Shown piece after piece: positions 1 through 13,000 of a stretch of DNA of 64,000 nucleotides. The notes below the pieces were generated by a model that saw only the letters and a list, made by a program, of their open reading frames with translations, did not search any database and was not told where the DNA came from. The translations under genes were made by a program, and so were the position numbers. The stretch spans positions 28,141-92,140 of the forward strand of contig JAEUWP010000365.1 of NCBI GenBank assembly GCA_018524725.1, written 5' to 3'. Positions within the stretch are counted from its first letter, which is position 1. Each line of letters opens with the position of its first letter. Source of the stretch: Podaxis mareebaensis. Lineage: Eukaryota > Basidiomycota > Agaricomycetes > Agaricales > Agaricaceae.

Positions 1-364
1 TCCATTGACTGAGTCTTCTACCGACTTGAAATCCAGGTCACCATCCCCCGATTTTGAGCGACCACTGAACAAGTCAGCGTTCTGAGATACGAAATCGTTA
101 ACGACCTTAAGAGGGTTGTTCTGGTCTCCGGCCAAGCTCCGAGCTCAAGCAAAAGCAATCAGCCAGAAGCAGGTACGAAAGGAATATCAGTAACTCACCT
201 ATGACTCCGGGATCCTTCGGGCCCAACAATGCGAGTCCTTCATGAGAATATGCCGCCTGAAAAGCAGATTGAAGTAGGTGTTCTTCTTGGTCTAGTAGCC
301 TGCTCAGCCGATTAAACGCGCCGTCTTCACCCAAACCTCGCGCGTTATCCGTCCCGCTTGACAT
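1..364 (-). CDS. Hypothetical protein, 5' portion (runs off left edge)
   Basis: The ATG is at 364-362. The frame opens with MSSGTDNARGLGED and continues to a GT-AG intron at 198-144 (donor GTGAGT, 55 nt). Joining in phase 1 gives an open, hydrophilic continuation (QNNPLKVVNDFVSQ and onward) to the first base of the window. About 100 residues are visible, with no membrane segment or motif I recognise. The short consensus intron that keeps the frame open is the main argument that this is real. The remainder of the gene and its function lie outside the window. Confidence 0.55.
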
Positions 365-3300
365 CGGAATGCAGTCAAAAAGAAAACTGTCCGAGACTCA
401 GAACTGGAGGGGACGAAATAAGGACTCCACTTTGTTCACAAACGCATTAATATTGTTACTGACTCTGCCTTGCGCAAACGGCACCGCCGATCAACATCAA
501 GGGGCGAGATTCCAGATGCATACTTCATGATTCTCAGCGCTCAATGTCCTTTCTTGACGTGAGTCGATCGTTGACAGCAGATGTGTTGGACAGGCGGTGA
601 CATACTGAGGCAAAATAAGGCTGACTGGTGGATTGGCTACACCTTAAAAGTGAGCGATATAGGCTGCCAGCTACATTCACGGTGCAGAAGCCTCGATGGC
701 AAAAATGAGCAGGCATTAGGATGCGAACTCAAGGCCAGGGAGAGATCCTAGTCCAAGCAGCTTGATGACTAATTTTAGCCGGAACACACGGACTAGGACC
801 GAGATTCCTTTTCCAGCAGCGTCGTCTAGACAACCGAACCTTCGATGCAGTAATTTTTGAGACGTTTATCAACAATCCACTGCGGCGTGGAGACGCGCAT
901 ACTTGCGTTGATGTGATCTCGAAGCTACTTAACCGTTAGAGGTTTGCAAGAGTTTTGGAGCATAACTCTCACGCTCACGTCAAATGCCGCCATTCTTATC
1001 ATCAAAATCCTATATTTCTCTCCCGCCTACCATTGTTCATTTATCAGACGGCCCGACACTCCTTTATGAGCTTCATGGCGCGCTGTGATCGCTGGTAGTT
1101 CTGCACATAACCTGATAACGGGGTGACCATCCGAAAGGCACCCCGTGTCCTTGGATCTCATCGTGTATCGACCTTGTGAAGCATGAGCACAAAGAAATGC
1201 AAGAAAGTTGAATACTCAGTCGGTTCCCAAATACCCGCGGACCGTCCCGAAGCCTTCCTATGTCTTTTATCTTGCCCCATATCACCGGGCTCAGTTTATT
1301 TGCTCATACACAATGGACTGCATCTGGACAAAGTATGTATAAAATATCTCTTCCACCGTCGCTAGAACTCACACTTGTAAAATCTTCCCGTACGCGAAAC
1401 GACGAACACCAGACTAACACTGGCTGCCTCGGAAGCCAAGTTGAGTCCACTTAGCTTAGGATGACCGCTGATTCAAAATGCCTTTAAGACAGAGTCGAAC
1501 ATGTTCACATAAGTGGCAAAGGTCCCCACTTCGGAACTCCACACAAACTGACACATGAAAAAGTAAAGACCGCACTTATTCTGATCAAAGATAATCCCGT
1601 GAACCTACGACCGGTGACACACAATCCATAATATCACTTGAATCTTGCCCGTATCTTCCCAGTTAACTTGCTTGTAGCGGCATAGAAATGCAGGACCTAT
1701 CATCATCAGCTTGAATCATGCTTTTCATGATCAGTTGCATGTACAATCCATCCCCGTCATTCTTTCCTAACTTTCCACTATCGCAGTGTCCGGTGAGATA
1801 AGTTCAGTAGTGGTCACATTAACTGGGATCTGTGTGAGTGGTATTCAATGATCTCGGCAAAGCCCTGCTTGCGTTTTAGTCGAGAGTTGATGCGAACTGG
1901 TAATTCCACTGAAACACCCCTCTAAAGAGCATTCAGGTGGTTGTTCTGTGATTGAATATCGCCTGCCTCCTTGGCTTTGGTAGTAAGATGTAATCCATGA
2001 TCTAACGGCTCGGCTCAAGGATTGTTGGGGCAGAACTCCTGGAGAAAGGGGAGGGAGCTCATCTGACATCAACAGGGTCACTTAATTAGACTTTTCCTGC
2101 CATCGTCTATATAATTCCTGCACCTCGTATCAATATTGCAGGCAACCCAGATGAATGTCGGGTTGTGATCCGATTTAAGAGATCTGGAGGACGTAGGAGA
2201 GCTTATATCTCTCTCTAAGTGTGGGACTTTGTCACAGACTATCAATCGGCGTTCTTTCTCTACCGTTTAATCTACTTCACACTACCATCTTCTTGTCGCG
2301 CGCTTCCACTTCCAGTGATAGGATCCCCACCGTTGAAAATAATGTTGCATACGAAGCAGTTCACCGTCGGCGTCTCATAGCCTGGGACGCGCGTTATCAC
2401 GTCTAGAGCAAACTATTTATGACCCGAATATCTTCCGGCAGGGGGGGGGGGTCATAGCTCCATCTGAAGTACTATTTCTACTCAGATCGATGGGGATGCC
2501 TTTAAAGCCTTATTTAATTAAACGGACTCACGTGTTTCACTGTTTTCAGAGGTCGTCAGCTTCCGAGTCGTAAGTCTCCGTCACTGGCTCACTGACCATT
2601 TTGAGCACCTGCACCTTACCCTGCACATTTTCGCCGATATGGGCTGACGATCCAGATCCAACCCCACAGTTGAACGAACCTACTAAACTCCATCAGTGCT
2701 TAGGGCTACCTGCAGGGACCACCAGAAGATGGGGGACCACGTTTCAGTGTTCTATCCTTGTCTACCCCCTCCTGATCGCTTTCCTACACATGATGACCAT
2801 CAGCCACCGTACATCCGACTTTGGGTAGGGATTATGACTTCTCCCGTGATTTCTCAAGTTGGAGCCCGGAAATCGCAGTATTGTAGCCGCCCTCAGGGTT
2901 CCCCTATTCCTGAATGGAAGGATTACACATCATCTAAGTCGGTGTCGATAACGGAGCCTTAACGCCCCCCGCTGTCATTTTTGGAACCCCAACATTTGAA
3001 TTGAAAGTGTCAATGATATACGCAGCTCATGGCCACTAGATGTTCTAGCTTGGCACTTCTCACAGGTGTGTTCTCGAGAAGTGGTCACGTTCGAACCTTG
3101 GCAATGCAGTTGGAGATATTTCCAGAGGAACGACGAGCGTTCTAAGGTCAGCAGCAACTTGGATTCGGCTCAAAGCTCCCAAATGAACCTTGTCGGGCTC
3201 ACCACCATTATCCTACACTAAGTTTCCTCACGCCTGACGGATATCTTCACAATGCTAGCTTCTCATCGTATATGCTATTATTGAAGCCCCTTCGCGGCCT

Positions 3301-6300
3301 CAGAAGATGGGCTTAAGTCTACTTCTGACGCGCGGCAGCCAACCATAAAGGTTACGAGTCTAACCTTGCAGCAAAACGGAGTTCAAGATCTGAACGGAAC
3401 CGGCTTTTGCATCATGACCTGTGATGGGTTCTGCCAGTTGGACACACTTATTATGTTTTGTGAGGGACCGCAGTCACTGGCATCTTAGAGTGTAACCAAC
3501 TGGGCAAGGAAATCCCCTCCCCAGTCAAGATCCTCAGCTGGTAAGCCCCGCCGATCCCCAAGGCCCAAAACACACCCAATCCCCTACTTGATCTTGCATT
3601 CGGTATAGCTAATGAATGATTATTGAACGGTACTTTGTTTATAGATAAGACTCGGATCTCGGGGGAAATCCGTGCCAATTCTTTGATCGTGTACCGGTGT
3701 GCCCGTGCGCAAGCTAAGGTTGATGAGATGGACCCTTGATTACAGTCCTGTCGAGGCAGATTCCCGTTGCTTCTTCGCCGACTTGGCTTGATTCGAAGTT
3801 GTATGATGATACGACCACAGTTGCTGTTCAGGGTTGAACTCTCCCCCGAGCCCCATGATAGCCTATCGTGCCGTAAAGTAGTCATGAAGAATACTTGCAA
3901 TTCGGGGGAACTCTACAAATCCTCATAAGTACCTGCAAGCTGTTGGCTAGTCACCGACCAACTATTAATGAGTTGACCTATTCATACACCATTGTGCGAC
4001 TGATTATAGGAAGTCGTACAGCAGCTCGGCGGCGTTACAGGCTTACAAGTCCGGGTGATAATTCCCTAAGCCAGCCTCAGATCAAACTTCGCTCCCATCA
4101 ACACAGGATTCATTGACCATCTGGATCCTATGTATACATAGAACAATCCAAGGCACGACCACCAAATAAATTCTCGTGCGTGCGTGTGTCAGCGTGCTAG
4201 ATATTCCAGAAGCTCCCAACTTACATAAACCTCGTGTTGGGAAGGATCAGCAAGACTTTCCATCCATGTGAAGGTGATCCAGTTCGCAATAGGAACCCAC
4301 TGGTTCGCGAAGTTCAGAACTAGTAGTGGCAATACTGACAAGCCAGCCCTGCCTAACAAAGTATTACGACTCGTTGACGCGAAGAACCACGGGCGGTTCC
4401 TAGATAATACTCGACAATACTCGCGTATCAAGGGCTGAGGGAAGAAAATGTGTTCCTCGTTGTTCCCCGGAGTTTGACGAGTTGACATTGCGTATGTACT
4501 CCTGGACATTCCCGGCAGACCTGAATAAATAAGCAATCAATTATGCGATTGCTGATGAGGTTCTCCCATTTGAGATCGTTCGCATTCAGATTCTCGGCAC
4601 AATTGCATTCATGTTTTGCCACATCATAAAATTTCAGTTCTCGCCGACGGCACCAGTCAGTCTCAGCCAGCGCAACAGAGGCAGACTCCACAGAGAACTT
4701 GAGTAAAAGATCTTCCGGTTCAATGGTGGGATGACATATCATTGAGCTCATGCCATGGCGTTCATGATCTTTAGCCGACGGGAATCGACGACACGACTCA
4801 CGTAACGCAATTACCAATGCCCCATAATCCATCTCTGCCGTTGGATGCCTACCCATACCTGTGAATCTAATCGCTATCAGTGTACGGGTCCTCCGAGAAC
4901 AACGCCCATATACCCATAGCCCTAGTATACCACATGCAGCAGCGGGCCCTTCCCTGTCCTTCCCTTTCCTGTCTCAAGTAAGTCAATGCATACCCAGTAC
5001 GGTTTCGCATGGAAAACGCCGTCTCTGAATTGATGTTATGCGGACGGCTCTGATTAGCGTGCTATTCTCGGCACTGTATTGTGTTGTGTTGTCACAACCA
5101 CCATCTTCTAATCAGCAATCAACATCCCCTCTTGGTCTTGTTCAATTAACAGCCAGGGCATTTGGTCTAATCCAAACAAGCCACGCACTGCGCACGGACC
5201 TCTGTGGTTACGGTGCTGCGCATGTGCTGTGGCCATCTGATCATCACAACATACGACTTCGAGCTTGTGGCAATTTGCGCATGACCCAGATGGAGATTGC
5301 ATGTCTCGGCAGTGTATGCCGGGACACAGGTTGTGGCGTATACCATGGTACTCAGACAGCCCCTGAACGATTTCTATCGGCCATTTTGTGGCTTATTACA
5401 ATAGGCTCGATATTACCAAGACTTGCTGAGTGGTGGCAGAGAACAGCCTCGCTTTCGCACAATACCTCAGGCATTCGAGCACTTGAATCCAAAATAAAAC
5501 ACGCACGCTTATACAATGTGTAGCCAGACGAGACCATGGCGACTAGCTGGCTACCAAAGGAGCTTCATCACACTAGCCATCACCGCCATAGTCACCGGCT
5601 TGTGAGTAGATTATTCCTAGGAATTGACTACCACCTGATCGGAATCGGAGCGATTCTCGGAGTGTCCGGAGCATGCGCAGTGGATGGATAAATACACTTC
5701 TATTAGCCGTGACCACGATCAGAACAAGGACTCAACGTTGACAGCGTTAGTCTGTGAGCAACCTCGAACTCAATTCCGGACTCGAACCAGTGCGCTCCGG
5801 GGCCCTCCCCGCAATGACACAACATTCCACCATTCAAGGAGCAATGGTTACAGTAGGGGGATAGTCCAAGCAAGGGATGAATTCGAGGCTTCCAATACGA
5901 GATAAGAACCCTTCGCTCTTGGGATCATTCCTCAGCCTCTCAAACGGAAATGAGGGGACTGCTCAGCATATAACATTCATATGAGAGTCTTCCCGACGCG
6001 CCATCCTCTTGGCGACTTCTCGAATTTCGAAACTTCGAGCCTCAGAACAACCCTCCTTCCCCCAGATTCACCTCGAATTTGAGGCGGATCTGTGCTTGTG
6101 GAATAAGAATGTGGGATATGCATCAGAAGTCGGATGCGCTCCATTCTGCACCCTCTTTCTGTCGCGTAGCACAGGTTCTTCTATTTGGCCCCTCGCTATG
6201 TTGTACCATAAGGGTATCTTAAGCCGCCTTGTTGGCATCATTGAGCAACAAGCGATCAATGACCCCCGTCGTGTTGTATGGTGACCACAGCCAAACAAAT

Positions 6301-8357
6301 TTAAAGTGCCCGACTTTTGTTTTATTTTAAGCGCTATTGTCGTTCAAAAGCACCCCAATTCCCGAATATGTACTACAGAAAAAAGATCATTCAAATCAGT
6401 TTCAGACTAACGTCAAAGAGATCCATTTCAAAATCAACTCGAAATTTTATTTTCTCACAATTTTCACGCTGACGCCAGGCACCGACTTTTTCGCTATTCG
6501 CTCCAACGCCTTGGTCGGATCCCGACGCTAGCCACACATGAAACTTACCAATCAAAACGCCAAAAGATGCAGCGCGACTTTGTATTTGTGGCAAATTAAG
6601 GGCAACAAGGGATCCCCGCATCCCGAGCAGTGGGTGAAGCAACGGAAACAAGCGTTGCCGCCAAGGCAACGGAACAACAGTCTCCGAGACTCGAGTCTCA
6701 AGTCCGAATTTCAACAAACCGACTATTTCACTCCGAACAACCCGACACATGAATCGCGAGGTACAATTTGTGACGGATGCAGGTATCACGTTGAGTCGTG
6801 AGATTGGTCGGTTTCTAAGTGGCAGCCGCAGCATGGCGAGAGCGGAGGACAACGTTCAAAAACTGCGTCGGCGAGTGAATACATACTTACCCGGCACATC
6901 GTGAAACCACCATGATTTATCATATTTCAAGATAATTTCGGTCATAATATCGACAATAATGGTATGATTCCGTTGATCACACTGGCACACTTACCTGGCA
7001 TGTCCAAGTCGAACCACCTTAGTAACATACCGAGTCCCGAACCTTTCTGGTTCTGGAACCTACCTACCAGCGCAGCTTCGAAGCCAATGCACAGCGCAAC
7101 GTCCTTAAATCTACCCACACCACACCCACCGCATAAATCCGTACTCACTCCACCCCCTGATATGGGCGCTTGGGACCTGCCACTTCGAGGCCTCGTCCCG
7201 AAGCCCAAAACATATTTATCCCCCCGAGCCCGATCACCTAAACCATTAAAAAACCTAAAGCCACAGAAAGAAGAACTTCGAAGCCCATAGCAACTTTGAC
7301 CCTTGAGGCCTCCTTCTCCTCGCCTCGCTTGCACCCACACCCCAGATGAGAGCACAGCCCAAACGAGTCTCGAAGAACCCAGATCCTCCCGGAGGCCCAT
7401 CCCAAATCCAGCGTTAACTCGTTCGTTCGATTCCCTAACCCCATACTCCCACACCCCGAGGAGGTCGTATCACAATCTGGCTTTGTACTTGCCTCCACTC
7501 CAACTTCGACTTCGATTTCTACTTCTAGTACCAACCTATGCTAGTTAATGAGCACGACACAACATGATCGATACACTTATAATTAACCAACTGTATTGAG
7601 GAGTAAGGAACACCCAGCTTCTATGAGCCCGGGGAGGAAGAGTGGCGGTGGCGGTGGGGGGACCTGCTGACCATCAGCCCAATCGCGGCCAGCCCAGTGT
7701 ATAACCCAGACTCCCAATGTTCATCCACATTTTCGAAAGTGCGGGATAATCCTTGTCATGAGACCCTTTCACAGCTTCTTCAATCATGAGAGTCCTTCTC
7801 TCTGGGAATCTAGAACTTGGACTGATGATCTCGCACCACCGCTTCACATCACATCAAACCAGAACAAAGCAAAGCAATGTCGCACGTTCCCACTGCTACT
7901 TTCCTGAGAGAAAGGCCTCGTGGTAGTAATGAGTCTCACGATTTCTCGGTGCTGAAATCGGATCTAAGTCTAGGAATTTCTGATTATCCTCCCCTAAAAC
8001 ACACGAGAGGTGAGCCATGACGGGCAGACATCGGGAACAACCAAGGAGAAACCTCGAGAAACAAGCGAAGCGACCGGGGAGAGGAACGGAACACAAGGTT
8101 CCAAGGAATAAGTCTATACATTCTGTAATATGGTGAGTACCGCAGCCACTACGAAGACACAAAAAAATACACATGGGCGAAGCCAAAGGGGTCAAAAGGA
8201 AAGGAGAGTAACGAGTTAGCATACTTTACGATAGGATACGCTACAACCAGGAGGAACGGGATAGAGTGTAGAAGATGTATGCATGCACCATAATCCATAA
8301 AACCATAGCAGAACCAAAGAAAGGGAAGAAAGGGAAAAAACCAATGCCAAAATGATT
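365..8357. other. Gene-poor region; no supported gene
   Basis: Nearly 8 kb without a gene I can support. Open frames are short, mostly under 150 codons, often overlap on both strands, and carry no domain. An 11-base poly-G run lies at 2441-2451. The stretch 6964-7530 is Pro/Ser-rich in translation on one strand and Gly-rich on the other, which is typical of biased composition rather than a gene. 7600-8357 is probably the 3' flank of the minus-strand gene ending at 8358. One weak candidate (5038-5523) is listed separately. No intact transposon or tRNA was seen. Confidence 0.5.
5038..5523 (+). CDS. Weak candidate: small protein with signal-like N-terminus
   Basis: A 161-codon ATG-initiated frame. 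The N-terminus (MRTALISVLFSALYCVVLSQ) has the shape of a secretion signal: one positive residue, a hydrophobic core, then small and polar residues. A second hydrophobic segment (ERFLSAILWLITIGSILP) lies near residues 110-130, and several Cys are scattered between. No family is recognised, no introns are needed and no neighbours support it. It stands alone in a desert of random-looking frames, so it may well be chance. Confidence 0.2.
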   Translation: MRTALISVLFSALYCVVLSQPPSSNQQSTSPLGLVQLTARAFGLIQTSHALRTDLCGYGAAHVLWPSDHHNIRLRACGNLRMTQMEIACLGSVCRDTGCGVYHGTQTAPERFLSAILWLITIGSILPRLAEWWQRTASLSHNTSGIRALESKIKHARLYNV

Positions 8358-10017
8358 TTACGACACCGTCGCTGGGTTACTCGGGTGATGATTACTGCTC
8401 GCCGCCGCACCGCTCTGCGCACTTCCAATCCCGACAAACAACCTCCTCGCCCAACCCCCAATGGCACCAATTCCCCTTCCACGCTTCTCATCTCTCCCAT
8501 CTTTTTCATCATTCTTCTCCTCATCGTCTACACCATCAGGCGGCGTCCCCAAACCCTCTACGCTCGCAAAACTCACAAGACCCTCCATCATCCGACACTG
8601 CTCACTCGCCTTGCGAGCATTAAACGTCGAAGTCGTCGCAGACGTCGGATGGTGGCCCACACCCAACGCCAAGTCTAATCTCTCCACACTTCCCTCCACT
8701 TCTCTTCGTTTACAAGGATACATGTACGGACTCGACGGGTAGTCCGTCGAATCGCGTGTTCGGGTCCGGTACATCGCAACGCCTTGTCGTTTTGTTGAAC
8801 TCGATGATGCAGTCCCAACGAGAGGTGGAGTCGGAGGTGGAGTGAGGAGTCTCACATCGTCCGGATCAATTTGCTGTTGCTGTTGCTGTTGCTGCATTAG
8901 ATCATTGCCCTGACCAAGCACCGGAGAGGCGTCGGCTGTAAGAGGGGGCGTAGTGCCTGCCGATGAATGCGAGTTATTCCGCGAGGGGTGTGGGTGTGAT
9001 TGATGCGCGTAGTGATTGGGAAGGTGTCTTGACGGTGGACAGGGAGATCTTGTCGGGTGAAGCGAGGCTGTTAAGCTTGTCGTTGTTGCTCTACGGGGGG
9101 TGGCGGGGGTTGTGGGAGGCGGCGGAGGGGGCGAAGTTATTGGATCTGTCTTGCTTCTTGATCGATAGTGTGTCTGTTGGCAATGGAACAGATAATTTGA
9201 GTGATCGCTGCTCCCGCTCGCACTTGATTTAGGGGACGAAGAGGCCAGCTGCGGAAATGAATTTGTAATTAGCAAATGAGGAATAGGGGTAGATATTCGC
9301 AATAGAGGCGGAACGTACCATCATGTTGTGGTGATCTCGTTCTGACCACGACCAGGCTGGGGCATCATCTCTGCTCCTTCTACGTTCCCTGCTGCGCTCC
9401 TTGTCATCGACAACACGCCCCGAGTACAACACACGTTCTAGCCGTGCGCGGAGGACCTGCTCGTGAGGCGTGAGAGGAAGTGGTTCTGCGGCTAGTGAGG
9501 CAGGCTTTTTCCGAGCTGGGATGGAATTATGGCGCTGCAGACTGAGATTGCCGTCCGAGGCCGGGGAGCGCTGGAGAGATAGCCTCCAAGCGGAGGGGTC
9601 GGGACTTGCGGGACGGGAGGGAGAGGGGGAATGGGAGAGGTTATGGTGGGGACGGATGGGGGTAGAGGCAGTCGCAGCAGTGCGGTAGAGAAATGCAGCA
9701 CGGCAGAGTTGATCCTCTTCGTCGGCCGATGTGCACGTGCCGGTACTATTGCTCGCTGTTGTTGGTGGTGCTGTTCCCGGTACGTGAGAATGGCGGCGTC
9801 GGTGGGCGCGGGGTGATGAGTGTGACTGCGGGGCGGGATTACGCTCTAGGGTGGAGCGGAGAAGACGTTCTGACCTCGAGGGTGGTCGTTCCGGAAGCAT
9901 GTCTGCGAATGTGGGGGTGGCAGTAAGTGGCAAGGGTGATGGTGGGAGGACAGACGGACGGAGTGGGCTTGGACGGAGGGGAGTCGCTGGGGAGGACTTG
10001 ACTGGCAGACAGGGCAT
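8358..10017 (-). CDS. Pro/Ser-rich protein with polyglutamine run
   Basis: Two exons, 10017-9319 and 9248-8358, separated by a 70 nt GTACGT...GCAG intron in phase 0, encode about 529 residues. Most of it is low complexity: Pro/Ser/Thr-rich, an RERRRSR basic stretch near 215, a run of eight Gln, and LLTPPPTPP. Two stretches look conserved rather than biased: LTPHEQVLRARLERVL near residue 190, and FNARKASEQCRMMEGLVSF followed by ASVEGLGTPP in the C-terminal half. I believe similar blocks occur in fungal hypothetical proteins but cannot name the family. An acidic-basic patch (DDEEKNDEKDGRDEKRGR) precedes a short hydrophobic-basic tail, WARRLFVGIG. There is no signal peptide. A nuclear or cortical regulatory protein is a guess only. 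Confidence 0.75.
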
Positions 10018-13000
10018 TGGTTAGAAGAGCCAGAAATATATATGCCAGTCCGCCACTTCTCACCTGTCCACCTCTGGTTCATTTCCATCGCTGACCCGGT
10101 TCACACCTGCACTGCACTCAAAACCACTCTCACCCAGACGTCGGCGTCGTGGACTGAGGTAATCCGCCCTTCCTCCCCCCTCTTGCCCGTTCAAATACTC
10201 TTCCAATACAATATCGGCGTTACTCAATCCCACCCTTACTAGTCACAACTGCCTCCGTTTCACCACTCCCTTGCCTAATTAGGCCAAACCCCAGAATTTT
10301 CATGCCCGGTCACGCGGACCCGCGTTCCCTCTCATGGCTTGGCCCGCAACAGCTCACGACCCGGCTCGCTTCTCCATGTACACGCCCATCCCATGCTACC
10401 CACCTTGTCTTGCACGCAGAACCCAGTCCTTGATGCTGACGCACCCATGCCAGCATCTCGACCTACCCTCCCTCCTTCCCCCGCAGTTCTCCCCGTCCCT
10501 CCTTACCTCACTTTCCCTTCGGCTCGCTCGACCCCGCATTCAACCACTAGACTCCAGCCCTCTGTCATTCAACGGAACACGGAGCGGCCCAGGGACGCTC
10601 TAATGAGGCCTGGCTCCCTGTTGCGAACTTTTGGGTTACCAATCGCCCTAGTCTCCAATACTTAATATGATAAACGGACACTGTCGAAATTTCGCGTCAA
10701 TGCACCACAAATTACTGCACTTGTATCTGTACCAAAGGGTGGCGATATTACCCCCTTGGCCTACGCTATGACAACCCCCGGTATCAATTACCCAACGACA
10801 AGATTGGCCTTTGCAATCATCAACTACGAAACATGAGGCCCGTTTCCACGTCACCAACTCGGCCTGCCCAGCGATACCCTAGCAGCGCCGGAAACGAATA
10901 TATAATCATCACAATCCTCGGCATACTAAAATAGCCAAACTTTAAGCTCGCCGTCTGTGAGCGCGAGCGCCTTATCACCGTTTCCCAGTCCCTTTTCCTG
11001 GAAGCGCTCCACTGGCACGACGTCATGTATTCGCTAAGTCTATGTCCTTTGCCTCGTCACGAACAAGAACGTTTGTCCACGGAACTTGGACTTTTGTCTT
11101 ACTTTAGTATTCAATCTTATGTTACTCGCTTTTCTGGAGCATATGGGGATGGTATAACCACCGAATCCACAGCGACTTGTCAAAGTTTTCCACACTGCCA
11201 TCACCACCTCCACCAGACATTTCATCTCCTCGATATCCACAGCCTAAACATAAACGGAAAATCCTCACGCAGTGTAAATCTGATGGACCGCCACTCGCCA
11301 ATAACCACGGTATTAAGGCACTTGCTAGATTCTTCAGGACATTTGTACTACGTACTGCAGCGCATCCATCAGAAACCGAGAGAAATACCTCAAATCGAAC
11401 TCAACTTCACTGAGCCAGCTCAACAAGCCCATGAGCACCCTAGCAACTCCAACGATTCGCAACTAAATCCTTTCTAAATCCTTCCTAAATTCCACATCAA
11501 TTTCCATGACCCGCAGTGCCCACTGCGAGATTTTCGCTATAACCCGCCATCCAATCCGATGCGTAATTGTCCCTAGACAAACTTCACAATGACGTGGATA
11601 CTGGCGTCTTCCAAATGAGAGTCTGTGCTCAATGGCAATGGGAGAAATAGGTAAGCGACTGATTATTCAGGGAGAACGACAAAGCCTATGTTGGCTTAAA
11701 TCGCGCACCCTCGTTTTGATTCGCGTCTCCTCGAGTGGTGAGCATACGAGTGAATTCGACGACTTCTTTTTTGCTCAGGCTCTCCATCGCTCCATTGTCC
11801 GCGCTTCCATCTTCTTGATATCGGCTTGTGCGTATCTGGGCACCGGTAGGCATTTGTGGTGTGCTTATTAAATCTGGATCGTACCCGACTCGGAGGTAGC
11901 GGCGATGGCGGTATTACTAGGGTTGCAGGTCCTATCTTCCCAATACAAAACTCACATGAAACCTATGGCAGAGACACACCCACCCATCCGTCGAATCCAA
12001 CATCAAAATCTACCTCGTCCTTCTACAAAGTGCCCCTAACCACAATTAAATACAATACCAACCTCAACGCACTCCCGCTCAATAGCCAAAACTGCGCATT
12101 TACAACCCTCACTATAGACTCAAAGAACCTCCTCACACCCTGATCAATACTGTTGTGCGATCAAGGAACCCGACTTCTCTTCCGCCCCCTCTTCACTTGA
12201 AGCTCAGATTTGTGCCTCCCCTGTCCTGGCCTATCGGCAACCTATCAAGTACTAAAACCAAAGTAGGCATGTGCCTGCTATTTATGTATTTCAATCACTG
12301 ACCGGTTCGCGAAGCAGCCCCATCGTGGGAGGCACGTACTCAAGTAAGTACTCAACACACCCGTGCGCACAGGCTTTCAAGTGTAGTTAAAGGGGCCGGG
12401 TAGTGACCGCGCCTTTGTCTTTGGGTGAAGAGTTGGATAGTGCATCCAATGATGAGACATTATCTCTTTTGGACCCAGGGCTATGAAAGATCGATGAACT
12501 TTACGCAATGTTAGCGTGTCTGATGCAAGGGCTTAGTCCTTTCACTCACGAGTTTCAATCTCAAGCAAGCCGGTCGGAATTTTCCAACTGGGCTTTCTGA
12601 TTCCTGGTATCGGTCGATAGCAACTCTTCGCAGCCCGAACCACAGCCGCAAATCCTGGCTCCTTTTCGGGCAAAAAATTGCACCCAGCCTTAAACCACCT
12701 AGCAATCTATGAACCACATCTCCGTCGGTTGATTCGTTCCACAAGATCGACCGACGGGAATACTAGAAGGACCTCAGAACCCTGTAGCTGCACGAACCTA
12801 TACAAGGAATTTTCTAAAACCTTTGAAGTGGAGAAACCAGAAATAACTTAACCTTTCAACGTTCGAAGAACTAACCATTATTAGAATACCGGTAGGCGTG
12901 GATCAACCCCACCCACGGAACCGCTTACCAATGACAACGGGGTCTGGATGATCGTCGGTGCCCCGTGTACTTAGCGATGATACGCATTGACATTGCACCA

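Noticed and set aside
2441..2451. 11-base poly-G run
   Set aside because: A single homopolymer; too little for a G-quadruplex array claim and possibly a sequencing artefact.
3451..3900. 149-codon minus-strand frame
   Set aside because: Random-looking composition, no motif, no splice partners and no supporting neighbour.
4189..4856. Two adjacent minus-strand frames that might be exons of one gene
   Set aside because: The only possible intron needs a poor GTGCCG donor, and the joined protein shows no recognisable family.
6942..7454. 170-codon Gly-rich minus-strand frame
   Set aside because: Overlaps comparable frames on the other strand in biased sequence, with no domain and no intron logic.
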